A DNA stretch of 7,487 bases, from assembly GCA_947453875.1 (NCBI GenBank), contig CANGIH010000107.1, positions 1 to 7,487 of the forward strand, written 5' to 3'. The notes under the pieces are model-generated. The model saw nothing but the letters and a program-made list of their open reading frames with translations. It did not search any database and was not told the DNA's origin. Numbering within the stretch: position 1 is the stretch's first letter; every line of letters begins with the position of its first letter. The position numbers and the translations under genes are program-made. Origin of the DNA: Planctomycetaceae bacterium. GTDB taxonomy: Bacteria; Planctomycetota; Planctomycetia; Pirellulales; UBA1268. Of the stretch, positions 5,363 through 7,487 are shown piece after piece.

Positions 5363-6322
5363 ATGGATCACCCCTCCACTCCCGCCGGGCGTTCTGCCGG
5401 CGTGTCGCACGCGACGATCCTCCGCAGGCTCGTCGGCGAACAGACGGTTCCCATTCCGGGGGCACCGATGGCGCTGGTGGCAAAGTTGATCGAACGCGAG
5501 GGCTATCCGGCGATGTACCTCTCGGGGGCGGTCCTTTCGGCCGGAGTGCATGGCGTCCCAGACATCGGCCTGATCACGCTCGACCAGCTCGCCACCCACA
5601 CCCGCATCCTTTCGTCCGCCGCCGACATCCCACTGGTGGTCGATGCCGACACCGGGTTCGGCGGCCCGCGCGAGGTGGAAGAGTGCGTCCGCATCCTCGA
5701 GGAGGCGGGGGCCGCAGCCATCCAACTGGAGGACCAGAAGGGGGCAGCCAGCGGGGCCGGCGGAACGAAGCGTTGCGGTCACCTAGCCGGCAAGCAGGTG
5801 GTGGAGACGGCGGAAATGGCGGAGAAGGTGGCCGCTGCGCGGGCCGGTTGCCGGAATCCCGACACGGTGATCATCGCCCGTAGCGACGCCCGCGGCGTGG
5901 CCGGACTCGACGACGCCCTCACGCGACTCCACGCCTACCGGGCCGCCGGTGCCGACTGGCTCTTCCCGGAAGCGCCGCGTGATCGCGAGGAATTCGCCCG
6001 TATCGGGCAGGAATTCGCCGGGGTGGCCCCGCTCCTGGCCAACATGACGGAGTTTGGCGTCGGCCCGCTTCTCACCGTCGAGGAACTCGAAGACCTCGGG
6101 TTTGCGGTGGCCTTGTTCCCGGTGACGCTCCTCCGGGTGGCCATGCAGGCGATGCACGCGGCGCTGGCCGTGATCGCCGACGAGGGAACCCAGGCGAGCC
6201 TTCTCGACCTGATGCAGACCAGGGAAGACCTCTACGACCTGCTCGAGTACGAACCGTCCCACCCAGAGCGCTGGCTCGAAGGGCGGTCCTCGAAAGCCGA
6301 CACCGAAGGAGGTCGACGATGA
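5363..6322 (+). CDS. prpB: 2-Methylisocitrate lyase
   Basis: PrpB cleaves (2R,3S)-2-methylisocitrate to pyruvate and succinate, the last step of the methylcitrate cycle for propionyl-CoA, in the cytosol. From ATG 5363 it has 319 residues. It belongs to the isocitrate lyase/PEP mutase TIM-barrel superfamily: YLSGAVLSAG at 52-61, the metal site DADTGFG at 94-100, LEDQ at 122-125, the catalytic loop KRCGH at 136-140 with Cys138, ARSDA, LFPEA, ANMTEFG and, near the end, MQTREDLYDLLEY. The last two motifs are characteristic of PrpB rather than of PEP mutase or dimethylmalate lyase. Oddity: EDQ and KRCGH are separated by ten residues rich in Gly, Ala and Ser, against three in E. coli PrpB. The frame stays open back to an ATG at 5177, but that start would overlap the divergent membrane gene by about 100 bases and add a low-complexity leader absent from the family, so 5363 is preferred despite a weak ribosome site. 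It overlaps prpC by four bases. Confidence 0.93.
   Translation: MDHPSTPAGRSAGVSHATILRRLVGEQTVPIPGAPMALVAKLIEREGYPAMYLSGAVLSAGVHGVPDIGLITLDQLATHTRILSSAADIPLVVDADTGFGGPREVEECVRILEEAGAAAIQLEDQKGAASGAGGTKRCGHLAGKQVVETAEMAEKVAAARAGCRNPDTVIIARSDARGVAGLDDALTRLHAYRAAGADWLFPEAPRDREEFARIGQEFAGVAPLLANMTEFGVGPLLTVEELEDLGFAVALFPVTLLRVAMQAMHAALAVIADEGTQASLLDLMQTREDLYDLLEYEPSHPERWLEGRSSKADTEGGRR
6306..6313 (+). promoter_or_regulatory. Strong Shine-Dalgarno for prpC inside the prpB 3' end
   Basis: AAGGAGGT is fully complementary to the 16S anti-Shine-Dalgarno core and ends five bases before the prpC ATG at 6319. Together with the ATGA stop/start overlap it indicates translational coupling, and a strong independent start, for prpC. 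Confidence 0.8.
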
Positions 6323-7464
6323 GCGGGAATCCGACTCCGGCTGGCACCGATTTCGCCAAGGGGCTCGCCGGCGTGGTGGCGGGACGGACATCGATCTGTT
6401 CCCTGGATGGCGATCTCCGCTATCGCGGGTATTCCATCGGGCCTCTTGCCGAAGCCGGCAGCTTCGAGGATGTCGCCTTCCTTCTGCTCCATGGCGATCT
6501 GCCGACCACCGCGGAACATCACGCCTTTGCCGCCAGGCTCCGCGTGGCGGCCGACTCGATCCATCCGGCGGTGATCGACGCCATGGCGACACTGGCCGAG
6601 CGCACCCCTCAAGCGTCCCCCATGGACGCCCTGCGAACCGGCGTGAGCATGCTTGGCCTGATCGAACTCGATCAGACCCCGGGGCCGCACGCTGCTTTGG
6701 TCGCTCAGGCGGAACGGCTTCTCGGGCAAGTTCCCGCGCTCCTTGGTGCGTGGTTCGATCTCTGTGCCGGTCGCCCGGTCGCTCCGTGGCCCGATCGACC
6801 GCTTGCCGGGGCCCTCCTCGAACGCCTTACCGGCCGCAGGCCGACGGCCGCCGAGGAGGCGATCTTCGGGACGACGCTCGTGCTCTATGCAGAACATGAG
6901 TTCAACGCCTCGACCTTCGCGGCCCGCACGGTCGTCTCCACCGGATCCGACATGCACTCCGGGATCGTGGCCGCCATCGGCGCGCTCAAAGGCCCGCTCC
7001 ACGGCGGGGCAAACGAGCAGGTGCTCGAGGAACTCGCCGAGATCGGTTCCCTCGACCGGGTCGTTCCCTGGCTCGAGGAACGGTTTGCCGCCCGCAAGGT
7101 CGTGATGGGCTTCGGGCACCGCGTCTACAAGGACGGGGACGTCCGCGCCACGCTGTTGGGCGCAAAGTGCGCACAGCTCGCGAACGGCGGCCCCGGAGAA
7201 GCGATCGAGACGCTTGCGGCGGCGGTGGAAACATTGATGCTCGATCGCAAGGGACTCCGCCCGAACCTCGACTGGCCAGCCGCCCGTGTCTACCACGCCC
7301 TTGGGCTTCCGGTGCGCGTCTTCACGCCGATCTTCGTCGTCTCCCGAATGAGCGGCTGGACGGCCCACATCATCGAGCAGGTGGGAGACAACCGGATCAT
7401 TCGCCCGTTGTCGATCTATTGCGGCCAGCCACCACGACCGTGGCGCCCGATGGAATCCCGCTAG
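6319..7464 (+). CDS. prpC: 2-Methylcitrate synthase / citrate synthase family protein
   Basis: The 381-residue enzyme is a short-form (type I dimer) citrate synthase homologue, expected to condense propionyl-CoA (and perhaps acetyl-CoA) with oxaloacetate. Family landmarks: GLAGVVAGRTSICSLDGDLRYRGYSI at 15-40; LYAEHEFNAS with His193; KGPLHGGANEQ with His228; GFGHRVYK at 264-271 with His267; LRPNLDW with catalytic Asp318; and SRMSGWTAHIIEQ, whose Arg contacts the substrate. The positions line up well with the three His and one Asp of characterised archaeal and bacterial short citrate synthases, so the active site looks intact. Sequence alone does not separate methylcitrate from citrate synthase; the prpC call rests mainly on the four-base overlap with prpB. 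It is shorter than E. coli GltA (427) and lacks the allosteric N-terminal domain of that type. The ATG at 6319 is fixed by the excellent Shine-Dalgarno. It ends with TAG at 7462-7464. Confidence 0.9.
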   Translation: MSGNPTPAGTDFAKGLAGVVAGRTSICSLDGDLRYRGYSIGPLAEAGSFEDVAFLLLHGDLPTTAEHHAFAARLRVAADSIHPAVIDAMATLAERTPQASPMDALRTGVSMLGLIELDQTPGPHAALVAQAERLLGQVPALLGAWFDLCAGRPVAPWPDRPLAGALLERLTGRRPTAAEEAIFGTTLVLYAEHEFNASTFAARTVVSTGSDMHSGIVAAIGALKGPLHGGANEQVLEELAEIGSLDRVVPWLEERFAARKVVMGFGHRVYKDGDVRATLLGAKCAQLANGGPGEAIETLAAAVETLMLDRKGLRPNLDWPAARVYHALGLPVRVFTPIFVVSRMSGWTAHIIEQVGDNRIIRPLSIYCGQPPRPWRPMESR

Positions 7465-7467
7465 CCG

Positions 7468-7487
7468 ATGGCAGACATGCCGCAGGC
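7468..7487 (+). CDS. Possible start of a third operon gene, cut by the window edge
   Basis: An ATG three bases after the prpC stop opens a frame reading MADMPQ up to the window end. The tight spacing suggests a continuing operon; by analogy with other prp clusters a 2-methylcitrate dehydratase (prpD or acnD type) would fit, but six codons do not identify it. No separate Shine-Dalgarno is obvious. Confidence 0.3.

Noticed and set aside
6232..7368. A 378-codon minus-strand frame opposite prpC
   Set aside because: Antisense shadow of a conserved citrate synthase gene; no motif or ribosome site supports it.

Overview
This window looks like a stretch of planctomycete (Planctomycetota) chromosome. 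It is GC-rich, codon third positions are mostly G or C, genes are tightly packed, and many starts lack a Shine-Dalgarno site. It carries a large membrane protein of the DUF6798 type and a small secreted protein of a kind I associate with planctomycetes. The phylum assignment is an inference from gene content; there is no rRNA or other decisive marker here. I see no mobile element, CRISPR array, tRNA or rRNA, and nearly all of the window is coding.

Layout. (1) Positions 1-2888, plus strand: the 3' end of a gene with a Gly/Met pentapeptide repeat tract followed by a compact 'CWVAREVYG' C-terminal domain; then ispD (MEP isoprenoid pathway), tyrS (tyrosyl-tRNA synthetase) and a 110-residue predicted secreted protein. 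The first three are spaced 13 and 23 bases apart and could be one transcript; the small gene follows after 123 bases. (2) Positions 2913-5277, minus strand: a two-gene unit read right to left, a 539-residue multi-pass membrane protein with GT-C-like features, then 28 bases later a HAD-family phosphatase/phosphomutase of the beta-phosphoglucomutase type. This unit converges on the small secreted gene across only 24 bases. (3) Positions 5363-7464, plus strand: prpB (2-methylisocitrate lyase) and prpC (2-methylcitrate/citrate synthase), overlapping by 4 bases (ATGA) with a strong Shine-Dalgarno for prpC. An ATG three bases after prpC may open a third operon gene, cut by the window edge. The 85-base gap between the divergent membrane gene and prpB holds a candidate promoter and a GC-rich inverted repeat.

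How the genes work together. prpB and prpC encode two steps of the methylcitrate cycle for propionyl-CoA disposal: PrpC condenses propionyl-CoA with oxaloacetate, and PrpB cleaves 2-methylisocitrate to pyruvate and succinate. ispD and tyrS are housekeeping genes with no obvious functional link. The membrane protein/HAD pair may belong to sugar or envelope metabolism, but that is only an inference.

I did not find a convincing new system. The points most worth a second look are the Gly/Met repeat plus CFI-box-like domain at the left edge, a seven-residue insertion beside the catalytic loop of PrpB, and the uncharacterised membrane protein.
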